A DNA stretch of 64,000 nt, taken from Pseudomonas putida S13.1.2 (lineage in GTDB: Bacteria; Pseudomonadota; Gammaproteobacteria; Pseudomonadales; Pseudomonadaceae). The stretch is taken from assembly GCF_000498395.2 (NCBI RefSeq), contig NZ_CP010979.1, forward strand, positions 3,720,001 to 3,784,000. Direction: 5' to 3'. Position numbers and translations under genes: made by a program. Below are positions 16,483-26,621 of this stretch, one piece after another. Each line of letters opens with the position of its first letter. Position 1 is the first letter of the stretch. The notes under the pieces were generated by a model. The model was not told where the DNA came from. It saw only the letters and a list, made by a program, of their open reading frames with translations, and did not search any database.

Positions 16483-17528
16483 GGGCTGTCCGTCTGCCCT
16501 GCCGACACCAGATCCACGACTTCGCGCACCACCACGGTGGCAAAGCATCCGGCCGGCAGGACGAATTCCAGTTGCAGGATATCAGGCTCGGGATAATGCC
16601 ATGTCAGGCCGCCAATAGGGAGCCGCAAAATACGCCGTTCGTGATCCATGCCCGCCTGGGCCAACCACTGGCAAAGTGCCGGTTGCCGAGCGCCGACGGC
16701 ATTTTCCAGCTGCGCGGTGGCGCCGCCTGCGGGCGAATTGCCCTCGCCCCACATCGCACCGGTCGGGTGCAGGTCGAGAATCGCCAGACGTGGGTCGGCG
16801 CATTCCGCCTCACCGGCCGGGAAGAAGCTACGGCTGTCGGTGAACGCCAGCAGGTCGCCGACCTGGGCCTGGGCCCAGCTACCTTCGGCGACACGTGCAG
16901 CAAGCACCTGATTGAACAGGTAGCTGCGCCCGGCCGAAAGCAGCCGCGAACGCACGTTACGCTGCTCGGGCAACGCCTTGCGCGCGGCCCAGTCGAGGGC
17001 GTCATGCACGTTGCCCCCGCCGTGGCCGAAGCGCTGGGTGCCGAAATAGTTGGGCACACCATGCTGCTTGAGCTGTGCCAGGCGCGCATCCACAGCCTGG
17101 TGGTCGGCAGCGAGTGCCGTCAGGCGCAGGGTGAAGCCGTTGGCCGAATGCGCGCCACGCTGCAGCTTGCGCTGGTGGCGCACCTGCTTGAGCACGCGCA
17201 GGCTGGCATCTTCAGCACGCGACAGGTCTGGGTCGGCTTTGCCCGGCAGGTGCAGGCTGAACCACTGGCGGGTCAGGGCTTGACGGTCCTTGAGCCCGGC
17301 GTAGCTGATAGAGCGCACCGGCACGCCTGCGGCGCGCGCCAGGCGGCGGGCCGCCTCTTCGGTGTTCAGGTCACGCTTTTCGACCCACAGCCACAGGTGC
17401 TCGCCTTGGCCGGACAGTGGAATGTCCAGCACTTCGTCGACCTGGAAGTCCTCAGCCACCGCCTTGAGGACGGCGCTGCCCAAAGGTTCGCCCGATGCAC
17501 GCGGGCCCAGCAGTTCCAGTTCGGTCAT
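16470..17528 (-). CDS. truD: tRNA pseudouridine(13) synthase TruD
   Basis: Makes pseudouridine at position 13 of tRNA-Glu. The 352-aa protein has the catalytic SYAGLKDRQALT motif with D81 and the NYFGTQRFGHGGGNV block. Its start codon overlaps the ispF stop (ATGA) and its end overlaps surE by 13 bases. Confidence 0.96.
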   Translation of the reverse strand: MTELELLGPRASGEPLGSAVLKAVAEDFQVDEVLDIPLSGQGEHLWLWVEKRDLNTEEAARRLARAAGVPVRSISYAGLKDRQALTRQWFSLHLPGKADPDLSRAEDASLRVLKQVRHQRKLQRGAHSANGFTLRLTALAADHQAVDARLAQLKQHGVPNYFGTQRFGHGGGNVHDALDWAARKALPEQRNVRSRLLSAGRSYLFNQVLAARVAEGSWAQAQVGDLLAFTDSRSFFPAGEAECADPRLAILDLHPTGAMWGEGNSPAGGATAQLENAVGARQPALCQWLAQAGMDHERRILRLPIGGLTWHYPEPDILQLEFVLPAGCFATVVVREVVDLVSAGQTDSPCVF

Positions 17529-17998
17529 GCTGCCAGCAACAGGGCGACCGAATGCACGGCTATCCCCTCCTCACGGCCGGTAAAGCCCAGCTTTTCAGTC
17601 GTGGTGGCCTTGACGTTGACCTGGTCGAGTTCGACCTGCAGGTCTTCGGCGATCAGTTGGCGCATGGTCTCGATGTGCGGGGCCATCTTCGGCGCCTGGG
17701 CGACGATGGTGGCGTCGACATTGCCGACCTTCCAGCCCTTGGCCTTGACGATGCCGACCACATGGCGCAGCAGCACGCGGCTGTCGGCACCCTTGAACTG
17801 TGGGTCGGTGTCGGGGAAGTGCTTGCCGATGTCGCCCAGCGCCGCAGCGCCCAGCAAGGCATCGCTCAGGGCATGCAGCAGCACGTCGCCGTCGGAGTGG
17901 GCCAGCAGGCCGTACTTGTGGGGGATACGCACCCCGCCCAGGGTAATGAAATCACCGTCGCAGAAACGGTGCACATCGTAGCCATGGCCAATACGCAT
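17525..17998 (-). CDS. ispF: 2-C-methyl-D-erythritol 2,4-cyclodiphosphate synthase
   Basis: MEP-pathway enzyme making the cyclic diphosphate intermediate of isoprenoid synthesis. The 157-aa protein opens MRIGHGYDVHRF with zinc ligands D8 and H10, and has LLAHSDGDVLLHALSDALLG. The stop overlaps truD by 4 bases. Directly upstream is a terminator-like hairpin whose 3' arm contains AGGGCG, the likely ribosome site. ispD, usually adjacent, lies about 3.3 kb away beyond the formaldehyde genes. Confidence 0.96.
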   Translation of the reverse strand: MRIGHGYDVHRFCDGDFITLGGVRIPHKYGLLAHSDGDVLLHALSDALLGAAALGDIGKHFPDTDPQFKGADSRVLLRHVVGIVKAKGWKVGNVDATIVAQAPKMAPHIETMRQLIAEDLQVELDQVNVKATTTEKLGFTGREEGIAVHSVALLLAA

Positions 17999-18000
17999 AG

Positions 18001-18030
18001 AAAAACGCCCTGAATGAGTCAGGGCGTGAT
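18001..18030 (-). terminator. Terminator-like hairpin directly before ispF
   Basis: On the minus strand ACGCCCTGA-CTCAT-TCAGGGCGT is followed by T4-5, then the ispF ATG three bases later. It could end the fghA transcript, sequester the ispF ribosome site, or both. Confidence 0.65.
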
Positions 18031-18078
18031 TCTACCTGCTTTGCAGGGGATTTGTGGGATTGGGGCTGCTGTGCAGCC

Positions 18079-18141
18079 CTTCGCGGGCACGCCCGCTCCC
18101 ACAGCAACCGCAAGCCCGTGGGAGCGGGCGTGCCCGCGAAG
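18079..18141. repeat. Inverted REP pair, class B
   Basis: The exact 24-nt arms CTTCGCGGGCACGCCCGCTC (+CCAC) at 18079-18102 and 18118-18141 surround a short loop. It lies between fghA and ispF. Confidence 0.88.
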
Positions 18142-18164
18142 AAAACAACGCAGCCTTCGAAGCG

Positions 18165-19019
18165 TTAAACCCGCCCCAGTGCCACCGCATGATGACGCAG
18201 GTGATCCTCGATGAAGCTGGCAATGAAGTAGTAGCTATGGTCATAGCCCGGCTGCAAACGCAGGGTCATTTCATGGCCCCCTTTGCGTGCCGCCTGCTCA
18301 AGCGTTTCAGGCTTGAGCTGCTTCTCGAGGAAGTCGTCACGGTCGCCCTGGTCAACCAGCAAGGGCGGGCATTCGCCAGCAGGGGTTTCGGCCAGCAGTA
18401 TGCTGGCATCCCACTCGCGCCAGCGCGCCCGGTCTTCACCCAGGTAGCGGCTGAAAGCCTTTTCGCCCCATGGGCAATCCATCGGGTTGCTGATCGGCGA
18501 GAACGCCGACACCGAGCGGTAGCGCCCCGGGTTGCGCAAGGCGCACACCAGCGCGCCATGCCCACCCATGGAGTGGCCGCTGATGCTGCGCTCGCCCGAC
18601 GCTGGGAAGTGCGCCTCGATCAGCGCCGGCAACTCCTGCACCACATAGTCATGCATGCGGTAATGCTGGGCCCAAGGTTGCTGGGTGGCGTTGAGGTAGA
18701 AGCCGGCCCCCAGGCCGAAGTCCCAGGCGCCATCCGGGTCGCCCGGCACCTGCTCGCCACGCGGGCTGGTGTCGGGGGCCACGATGATCAGCCCAAGCTC
18801 CGCGGCCATGCGCTGGGCGCCGGCCTTCTGCATGAAGTTCTCGTCGGTGCAGGTGAGGCCGCTAAGCCAGTACAGCACCGGCAGCTTCTCGCCCTGCTCT
18901 GCCTGCGGTGGCAGGTACACGGCGAACACCATGTCGCAGCCCAGCACCTTGGAGTGATGCCGGTAACGCTTGTGCCAGCCGCCGAAGCTCTTCTGGCAGG
19001 AGATGTTATCCAGGCTCAT
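18165..19019 (-). CDS. fghA: S-formylglutathione hydrolase
   Basis: Esterase that releases formate and glutathione from S-formylglutathione, the second step of glutathione-dependent formaldehyde detoxification. The 284-aa alpha/beta hydrolase has the nucleophile elbow GHSMGGHGAL, a VDQGDRDDFL acid loop and a late histidine (YDHSYYF). GAGGTG precedes the ATG, 8 bases after the adhC stop, so the two form an operon. Confidence 0.96.
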   Translation of the reverse strand: MSLDNISCQKSFGGWHKRYRHHSKVLGCDMVFAVYLPPQAEQGEKLPVLYWLSGLTCTDENFMQKAGAQRMAAELGLIIVAPDTSPRGEQVPGDPDGAWDFGLGAGFYLNATQQPWAQHYRMHDYVVQELPALIEAHFPASGERSISGHSMGGHGALVCALRNPGRYRSVSAFSPISNPMDCPWGEKAFSRYLGEDRARWREWDASILLAETPAGECPPLLVDQGDRDDFLEKQLKPETLEQAARKGGHEMTLRLQPGYDHSYYFIASFIEDHLRHHAVALGRV

Positions 19020-19027
19020 GGCACACC

Positions 19028-20139
19028 TCAGAAGTGGATCACGCTGCGGATGCTCTTGCCTTCATGCATCAGGTCGAAGGCTTTGTTGATGTCCTCCAGG
19101 CCCATGGTGTGGGTGATGAAGGTATCCAACGGAATCTCGCCCTTTTCAGACATTTCCACGTAGCTTGGCAGCTCGCTGCGGCCACGCACGCCGCCGAATG
19201 CCGAACCACGCCAGACGCGGCCGGTGACCAGCTGGAACGGACGGGTGGCAATTTCCTGGCCGGCACCGGCTACACCGATGATGACCGACTCGCCCCAGCC
19301 TTTGTGGCAGCATTCCAGGGCGGCGCGCATCAGTTGCACGTTGCCGATGCACTCGAAGGAGAAGTCCACGCCACCGTCGGTGAGGTCGACGATCACTTCC
19401 TGGATCGGGCGGTCGTAGTCTTTCGGGTTGACGCAGTCGGTGGCACCCAGTTGGCGGGCGATCTCGAACTTGGCCGGGTTGATGTCGATGGCGATGATGC
19501 GCGAGGCCTTGGCCTTGACCGCTCCGATCACCGCCGAGAGGCCGATGCCGCCCAGGCCGAAGATGGCCACGGTGTCACCCGGCTTGACCTTGGCGGTGTT
19601 GAGCACCGCGCCGATACCGGTGGTGACGCCACAGCCCAGCAGGCAGACCTTTTCCAGGGGGCTTCTTTCTGGATCTTGGCCACGGAAATTTCCGGCAGCA
19701 CGGTGTACTCGGAGAAGGTCGAGGTGCCCATGTAGTGGAACAGCTGCTGGCCCTTGTACGAGAAGCGCGTGGTGCCGTCCGGCATCAGGCCCTTGCCCTG
19801 GGTAGCGCGAATGGCCTGGCACAGGTTGGTCTTGCCCGAGAGGCAGAACTTGCACTTGCCGCATTCCGGGGTGTACAGCGGGATCACGTGGTCGCCGACG
19901 GCCACCGAGGTCACGCCCTCACCTACCGCTTCGACGATCGCGCCGCCTTCGTGGCCGAGGATGGACGGGAAGATGCCTTCGGGGTCAGCACCGGACAGGG
20001 TGTAGGCATCGGTGTGGCAGACACCACTGGCGACCACACGCAGCAGCACTTCACCGGCCTTGGGCATGGCCACGTCGACTTCGACGATTTCCAGGGGTTT
20101 CTTGGCTTCGAAGGCTACGGCAGCACGGGACTTGATCAT
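19028..20139 (-). pseudogene. adhC: S-(hydroxymethyl)glutathione dehydrogenase, single-base frameshift
   Basis: Class III alcohol dehydrogenase, first enzyme of formaldehyde detoxification. Frame one (20139 down) gives the N-terminal half with catalytic-zinc C41 and H63 and structural-zinc C93, C96, C99 and C107. Near residue 160 the frame changes: the run of C on the minus strand at 19661-19657 has five bases where six would restore EAPLEKVCLLGCGV. The other frame then continues intact with the FGLGGIGLS NAD site to the stop at 19028. With one added base the gene would encode 370 aa, the family length. No other damage is seen, so the lesion is recent or a homopolymer sequencing error. Confidence 0.88.
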
Positions 20140-20246
20140 CAAAGGTCTCCAGACAGAGGGTCGATTCAGGCTCACAGTGTAATTCACCGCCTTTTGATGA
20201 ATAATCAGGACAAAGACAAAACATTATTGCCACACAGGGATAATCC

Positions 20247-21143
20247 ATGAGCAACCGCTGGGAGGGCATCGACGAATTCGTCGCCGTGGCCGAATCGGGC
20301 CAGTTCACAGCGGCCGCCGAACGCCTGGGGGTTTCCTCTTCGCACATAAGCCGCCAGATCGCCCGGCTGGAGGAGCGCCTGCAGACACGCCTGCTGTACC
20401 GCAGCACGCGCCGGGTAACCCTGAGCGAGGCGGGGCAGACCTTTCTGCAGCATTGCCAGCGCTTGCAGGATGGCCGCGAGGAAGCCCTGCGCGCCATGGG
20501 CGACCTGGCCAGTGAACCCAAGGGGCTGCTGCGCATGACCTGCGCGGTAGCCTACGGCGAGCGCTTCATCGTGCCGCTGGTAACACGGTTCATGGCGCTG
20601 TACCCACAGTTGCGGGTGGATGTGGAACTGAGCAACCACACCCTCGACCTGCTGCATGAGGGGATGGACCTGGCGATCCGCCTGGGCCGCCTGGCCGACT
20701 CTCGGCTGGTGGCCACTCGCCTGGCCCCGCGGCGCATGTACCTGTGCGCCTCGCCGGCCTACCTGGAACGTTACGGCCGGCCGCACAGCCTGTCGGAACT
20801 GGCGCGGCACAATTGCCTGGTAGGCAGTTCGGACTTGTGGGCGCTGCAGCAGGACGGCCGCGAGATCAGCCAGCGGATACAGGGCAACTGGCGCTGTAAC
20901 AGCGGGCAGGCAGTGCTGGATGCGGCGCTGCAAGGGATAGGGCTGTGCCAGCTGCCGGATTATTACGTGCTGGAACACCTGAACAGTGGTGCGCTGGTGT
21001 CTTTGCTCGAAGCGCACCAGCCACCGAATACGGCAGTGTGGGCGCTGTATCCGCAGCAGCGGCACCTGTCGCCGAAGGTGCGGCGGCTGGTGGATTACCT
21101 GAAGGAAGGGTTGGCGGGGTTGCCGGAATATCGCGGGATCTGA
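20247..21143 (+). CDS. LysR-type regulator next to formaldehyde genes (GfnR-like)
   Basis: Regulator of 298 aa with an N-terminal helix-turn-helix (FTAAAERLGVSSSHISRQIARLE) and a LysR effector domain. It is divergent from adhC-fghA with 107 bases between, the arrangement of GfnR in P. aeruginosa, which controls glutathione-dependent formaldehyde neutralisation. The target is inferred from position. The gap is A/T-rich and holds a TGATGAATAATCA partial palindrome that may be part of its operator. Confidence 0.8.
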   Translation: MSNRWEGIDEFVAVAESGQFTAAAERLGVSSSHISRQIARLEERLQTRLLYRSTRRVTLSEAGQTFLQHCQRLQDGREEALRAMGDLASEPKGLLRMTCAVAYGERFIVPLVTRFMALYPQLRVDVELSNHTLDLLHEGMDLAIRLGRLADSRLVATRLAPRRMYLCASPAYLERYGRPHSLSELARHNCLVGSSDLWALQQDGREISQRIQGNWRCNSGQAVLDAALQGIGLCQLPDYYVLEHLNSGALVSLLEAHQPPNTAVWALYPQQRHLSPKVRRLVDYLKEGLAGLPEYRGI

Positions 21144-21161
21144 TTGCAAAGGGGTCCGCTT

Positions 21162-21260
21162 CGCGGCCCAATCGCCGGCAAGCCAGCTCCCACAGGATCT
21201 CCACAGACCTGAGGGAATCGCGGTTACTGTGGGAGCTGGCTTGCCGGCGATTGGGCCGCG
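21162..21260. repeat. Inverted REP pair, class C
   Basis: Exact 34-nt arms at 21162-21195 and 21227-21260, beginning CGCGGCCCAATCGCCGGCAA, with a 31-nt loop. The core GCCGGCAAGCCAGCTCCCAC differs from the other REP classes in the window. It lies between the convergent lysR and ispD ends. Confidence 0.9.
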
Positions 21261-21277
21261 AGGCGGGCCCGCCGATT

Positions 21278-21985
21278 TCAGCGCCTACCGGCCCAGCGCT
21301 GGCGCAACCATTCCAGGTCTTCGGGCCGGGTCACCTTGATGTTGTCACTGCGCCCTTCCACCAGCCGCGGCGCCTGGCCGGACCATTCGATGGCAGAGGC
21401 CTCATCGGTCACCACCACATCCGATACCAGGCACTCGGCCAGCGCCCGGTGCAACGCCCCCAGGCGGAACATCTGCGGCGTATACGCCTGCCAGATAGTA
21501 CTGCGGTCCACGGTAGCGCTCACCCGGCCGTTGCTGTCTGCACGCTTGAGGGTGTCGCGCGCCGGCACCGCCAGCAAGCCACCCACCGGGTCGTCTGCCA
21601 GCTCCGACAACAACTTGTCCAGGTCGCTGCGCGCAAGGTTCGGCCGCGCGGCATCGTGCACCAGCACCCAGTCGCTGTCCGAGGCGCCCTGGGCATGCAG
21701 CAACAGCAAAGCGTTGAGCACCGAGTCGGCGCGCTCACGCCCGCCCGTCGCGCGCTGGATGCGCGAGTCGCTGGCGCAACGCAGGGCCGGCCAGTACGGG
21801 TCATCTTCAGCAATGCTGACCACCACGCCATTGAGCGCCGGGTGGCCAAGAAAACAGTCGAGGCTGTGCTCGAGCAAGGTCTGCCCGGCCAGCTCCAGGT
21901 ATTGCTTGGGGCGGTCGGCAGCCATGCGGGCACCAACGCCCGCAGCAGGAATCACGGCCCAGAAGGCCGGCAAGGTATCGATCAT
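21278..21985 (-). CDS. ispD: 2-C-methyl-D-erythritol 4-phosphate cytidylyltransferase
   Basis: MEP-pathway enzyme that joins CTP to methylerythritol phosphate. The 235-aa protein has the nucleotide-binding opening IPAAGVGARMAADRPKQYLEL and VHDAARPNL. Its ATG overlaps the ftsB stop by 4 bases, so it is coupled to ftsB as in many gammaproteobacteria. Confidence 0.95.
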   Translation of the reverse strand: MIDTLPAFWAVIPAAGVGARMAADRPKQYLELAGQTLLEHSLDCFLGHPALNGVVVSIAEDDPYWPALRCASDSRIQRATGGRERADSVLNALLLLHAQGASDSDWVLVHDAARPNLARSDLDKLLSELADDPVGGLLAVPARDTLKRADSNGRVSATVDRSTIWQAYTPQMFRLGALHRALAECLVSDVVVTDEASAIEWSGQAPRLVEGRSDNIKVTRPEDLEWLRQRWAGRR

Positions 21986-22263
21986 TTCTGTGGCAACTGG
22001 AAGAGGGTTTCGCCCTCTTTGACCATTCCCAATTCGTGGCGAGCCCGCTCTTCAACGGTCTCCATGCCTTTTTTCAGCTCCAGCACTTCGGCATCGAGCA
22101 CACGGTTACGCTCCAGCAGCCGCTCGTTTTCGGCATGCTGCTCGGCAATCTGCTGCTTCAGCTCGGTCACTTGCGCCAGGCTGCCATTACCCACCCACAG
22201 GCGGTACTGCAGGCCACCCAGCAGCAGGAGCAGGACGAGGAACAACCAATAAGGACTGCGCAT
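21982..22263 (-). CDS. ftsB: Cell division protein FtsB
   Basis: Small bitopic inner-membrane protein of the FtsQBL divisome complex. The 93 aa have one N-terminal membrane helix (WLFLVLLLLLGGLQY), a leucine-rich coiled coil and the C-terminal ARHELGMVKEGETLF. It lies downstream of eno on the same strand. Confidence 0.95.
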   Translation of the reverse strand: MRSPYWLFLVLLLLLGGLQYRLWVGNGSLAQVTELKQQIAEQHAENERLLERNRVLDAEVLELKKGMETVEERARHELGMVKEGETLFQLPQK

Positions 22264-22320
22264 CTAGGTATCCAGGTTAAAAAGACCGCCGCACACTATG
22301 CATTTCAGGGTCTCGAATAG

Positions 22321-22350
22321 CACGAAGCCTGGCCGAGGCCAGGCTTCGTG
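22321..22350 (-). terminator. Strong hairpin between eno and ftsB
   Basis: A 13-nt or longer perfect stem, ACGAAGCCTGGCC with GGCCAGGCTTCGT, and a 3-nt loop. No T-run follows, so termination or RNA processing is possible rather than certain. Confidence 0.5.
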
Positions 22351-22431
22351 GACAGAAACCCGTTGGAACGCAGTAAAGTTCAGTACGAACGTTCCTACAG
22401 CTCCGGCTGCTGTCTTTTTACCATCTCTTGC

Positions 22432-23721
22432 TTAGCCGCGAAACTCGGCACGACCACGGTAAACCGCTTTGGCACCCAGTTGCTCTTCGATGCGCAGCAG
22501 TTGGTTGTACTTGGACACGCGGTCGGAACGGCACAGCGAACCGGTCTTGATCTGACCGGCAGCGGTACCCACGGCCAGGTCGGCAATGGTCGAGTCTTCG
22601 GTTTCACCGGAACGGTGCGAGATCACTGCGGTGTAGCCGGCAGCCTTGGCCATCTGGATGGCTTCCAGGGTTTCGGTCAGCGAGCCGATCTGGTTGAACT
22701 TGATCAGGATCGAGTTACCGATGCCCTTCTCGATGCCTTCCTTGAGGATCTTGGTGTTGGTCACGAACAGGTCGTCGCCAACCAGCTGTACCTTCTCGCC
22801 GATCTTGTCGGTGAGGATCTTCCAGCCAGCCCAGTCGGACTCGTCCAGGCCGTCTTCGATCGAGATGATCGGGAAGCGCTCGGTCAGGCCTTTCAGGTAC
22901 TCGGCGAAGCCTTCGGCATCGAACGACTTGCCTTCACCGGACAGGTTGTACTTGCCGTCTTCGTAGAACTCGGAAGCCGCGCAGTCCAGGGCCAGGGTCA
23001 CGTCGGTGCCCAGCTTGTAGCCGGCTTTTTCAACGGCTTCGGCGATGGCAGCCAGGGCGTCTTCGTTGGAAGCCAGGTTAGGGGCGAAGCCGCCTTCGTC
23101 ACCTACGGCGGTGTTCAGGCCACGGGCCTTGAGCACAGCTTTGAGGTGATGGAAGATTTCGGTACCCATGCGCAGGCCATCGGAGAAGGTCTTGGCGCCA
23201 ACCGGCTGAACCATGAACTCCTGGATGTCGACGTTGTTGTCGGCGTGCTCGCCACCGTTGATGATGTTCATCATCGGAACCGGCATCGAGTATTGGCCCG
23301 GGGTGCCGTTCAGGTTGGCGATGTGCGCGTACAGCGGCAGGTCCTGGTCCTGGGCAGCGGCCTTGGCGGCAGCCAGGGAAACAGCCAGGATGGCGTTGGC
23401 GCCCAACTTGGCCTTGTTCTCGGTACCGTCCAGTTCGATCATGGCGCGGTCCAGAGCCTTCTGGTCGGATGGGTCCTTGCCCAGCAGCAGGTCACGGATC
23501 GGGCCGTTGATGTTGCCGACGGCTTTCAGCACGCCCTTGCCCAGGTAACGGCTCTTGTCGCCATCACGCAGCTCCAGCGCTTCGCGCGAGCCGGTGGAAG
23601 CACCGGACGGCGCGCAGGCGCTGCCGATGATGCCGTTGTCGAGCAGTACATCGGCTTCCACGGTGGGGTTGCCACGCGAATCGAGAACTTCACGACCTTT
23701 GATGTCGACGATTTTTGCCAT
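22432..23721 (-). CDS. eno: Enolase
   Basis: Glycolytic enzyme converting 2-phosphoglycerate to phosphoenolpyruvate, also a scaffold part of the RNA degradosome. The 429-aa protein opens MAKIVDIKGREVLDSRGNPT and has the metal and catalytic motifs SIEDGLDESDWAGW and the signature ILIKFNQIGSLTET. ATG 23721 is preferred over an upstream in-frame start. It lies between kdsA and ftsB. Confidence 0.98.
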   Translation of the reverse strand: MAKIVDIKGREVLDSRGNPTVEADVLLDNGIIGSACAPSGASTGSREALELRDGDKSRYLGKGVLKAVGNINGPIRDLLLGKDPSDQKALDRAMIELDGTENKAKLGANAILAVSLAAAKAAAQDQDLPLYAHIANLNGTPGQYSMPVPMMNIINGGEHADNNVDIQEFMVQPVGAKTFSDGLRMGTEIFHHLKAVLKARGLNTAVGDEGGFAPNLASNEDALAAIAEAVEKAGYKLGTDVTLALDCAASEFYEDGKYNLSGEGKSFDAEGFAEYLKGLTERFPIISIEDGLDESDWAGWKILTDKIGEKVQLVGDDLFVTNTKILKEGIEKGIGNSILIKFNQIGSLTETLEAIQMAKAAGYTAVISHRSGETEDSTIADLAVGTAAGQIKTGSLCRSDRVSKYNQLLRIEEQLGAKAVYRGRAEFRG

Positions 23722-23818
23722 TGTTGTAAGCACTCCAGAATTGACGAAAACAACCTAGCTTAAGAAATTCTTGCCGTTCACCAGGCGGATTTGCAGTGGG
23801 CAGGCCGGGTGAAGGGAG

Positions 23819-23840
23819 CCTCTGACCGATTGGTCAGGGG
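23819..23840 (-). terminator. Hairpin between kdsA and eno
   Basis: A 9-bp stem with one G-U pair (CCCCTGACC with GGTCAGAGG) lies about 35 bases after the kdsA stop. It has no T-run and may be a weak terminator. Confidence 0.4.
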
Positions 23841-23874
23841 TGGATCGGGCGCTACTTTACCCGAGAAATGAGTT

Positions 23875-24720
23875 TTATGCGGTTTCTACCGTCGGAAAAC
23901 TTTTCACCAGGTCGTCCAACTGCTTGATCTGGGCCAGGAATGGCTCCAGTTTGTCCAGGCGCAGGGCGCATGGGCCATCGCACTTGGCGTTGTCCGGGTC
24001 GGGGTGGGCTTCGAGGAACAGGCCGGCCAGACCCTGGCTCATGCCAGCCTTGGCCAGGGCGGTGACCTGGGCGCGGCGGCCACCGGCGCTATCGCTGCGA
24101 CCACCCGGCATCTGCAGGGCGTGGGTCACATCGAAGAACACCGGGTACTCGAACTGCTTCATGATGCCGAAGCCGAGCATGTCCACCACCAGGTTGTTGT
24201 AACCGAAGCTCGAACCGCGCTCGCAGAGGATCAACTGGTCATTACCGGCCTCTTCGCACTTGGCCAGGATATGTTTCATTTCCTGGGGTGCGAGAAACTG
24301 GGCCTTCTTGATGTTGATCACCACGCCGGTCTTGGCCATGGCCACCACCAGGTCGGTCTGCCGCGACAGGAAGGCCGGCAGCTGGATGATGTCACATACC
24401 TTGGCAACGGGCTCGGCCTGACAAGGCTCGTGCACGTCGGTAATCACCGGCACGTTGAAGGTGCGCTTGATCTCCTCGAAGATCTTCAGCCCTGCTTCCA
24501 TGCCCGGGCCACGGTAGGACGCCACCGACGAACGGTTGGCCTTGTCGAAGCTGGCCTTGAACACGTACGGGATACCGAGCTTCTCGGTCACCCGCACGTA
24601 TTCTTCGCAGACCTTCATTGCCAGGTCACGGGACTCCAGAACATTCATGCCGCCGAACAGGACGAACGGCTTGTCGTTGCCTATCTCGATATTACCGACA
24701 CGAATGATCTTCTGGGGCAT
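23875..24720 (-). CDS. kdsA: 3-deoxy-8-phosphooctulonate (Kdo-8-P) synthase
   Basis: Condenses phosphoenolpyruvate with arabinose 5-phosphate to make the Kdo precursor of LPS. The 281-aa protein has the aldolase-type motifs KASFDKANRSS and VITDVHEP. Its ATG is 3 bases after the pyrG stop, so the genes are co-transcribed. Confidence 0.97.
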   Translation of the reverse strand: MPQKIIRVGNIEIGNDKPFVLFGGMNVLESRDLAMKVCEEYVRVTEKLGIPYVFKASFDKANRSSVASYRGPGMEAGLKIFEEIKRTFNVPVITDVHEPCQAEPVAKVCDIIQLPAFLSRQTDLVVAMAKTGVVINIKKAQFLAPQEMKHILAKCEEAGNDQLILCERGSSFGYNNLVVDMLGFGIMKQFEYPVFFDVTHALQMPGGRSDSAGGRRAQVTALAKAGMSQGLAGLFLEAHPDPDNAKCDGPCALRLDKLEPFLAQIKQLDDLVKSFPTVETA

Positions 24721-24723
24721 GGG

Positions 24724-26352
<1,629 letters not shown>

Positions 26353-26621
26353 GAAAAACCCTAGAAGTCTGCGTTAAGGCGGCCAGCGCCGCCGGAGAAA
26401 GCGAAGGAAGGCCGAAGCCCCCGATCACCTGCGTCAATCACAGTGCATCTCGAAAAACTGTCGCGTCTGTACAGACCAGGGGTATCCCCGGCATGGAGCT
26501 CGCTCGTCATTTCTAGAATCAGCCCAGCAAAAAACTGCTTGGTAATCGGCAACCCCTGTGTTTTCGCGGAAGCCACAGAAGTTGTATCAAGAAGGGAGGG
26601 TAGTCTACCGGAATGTACCCT

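Noticed and set aside
19528..20187. Programmed frameshift in adhC
   Set aside because: No slippery heptamer, internal Shine-Dalgarno or pseudoknot is apparent, and the enzyme family is not known to use recoding.
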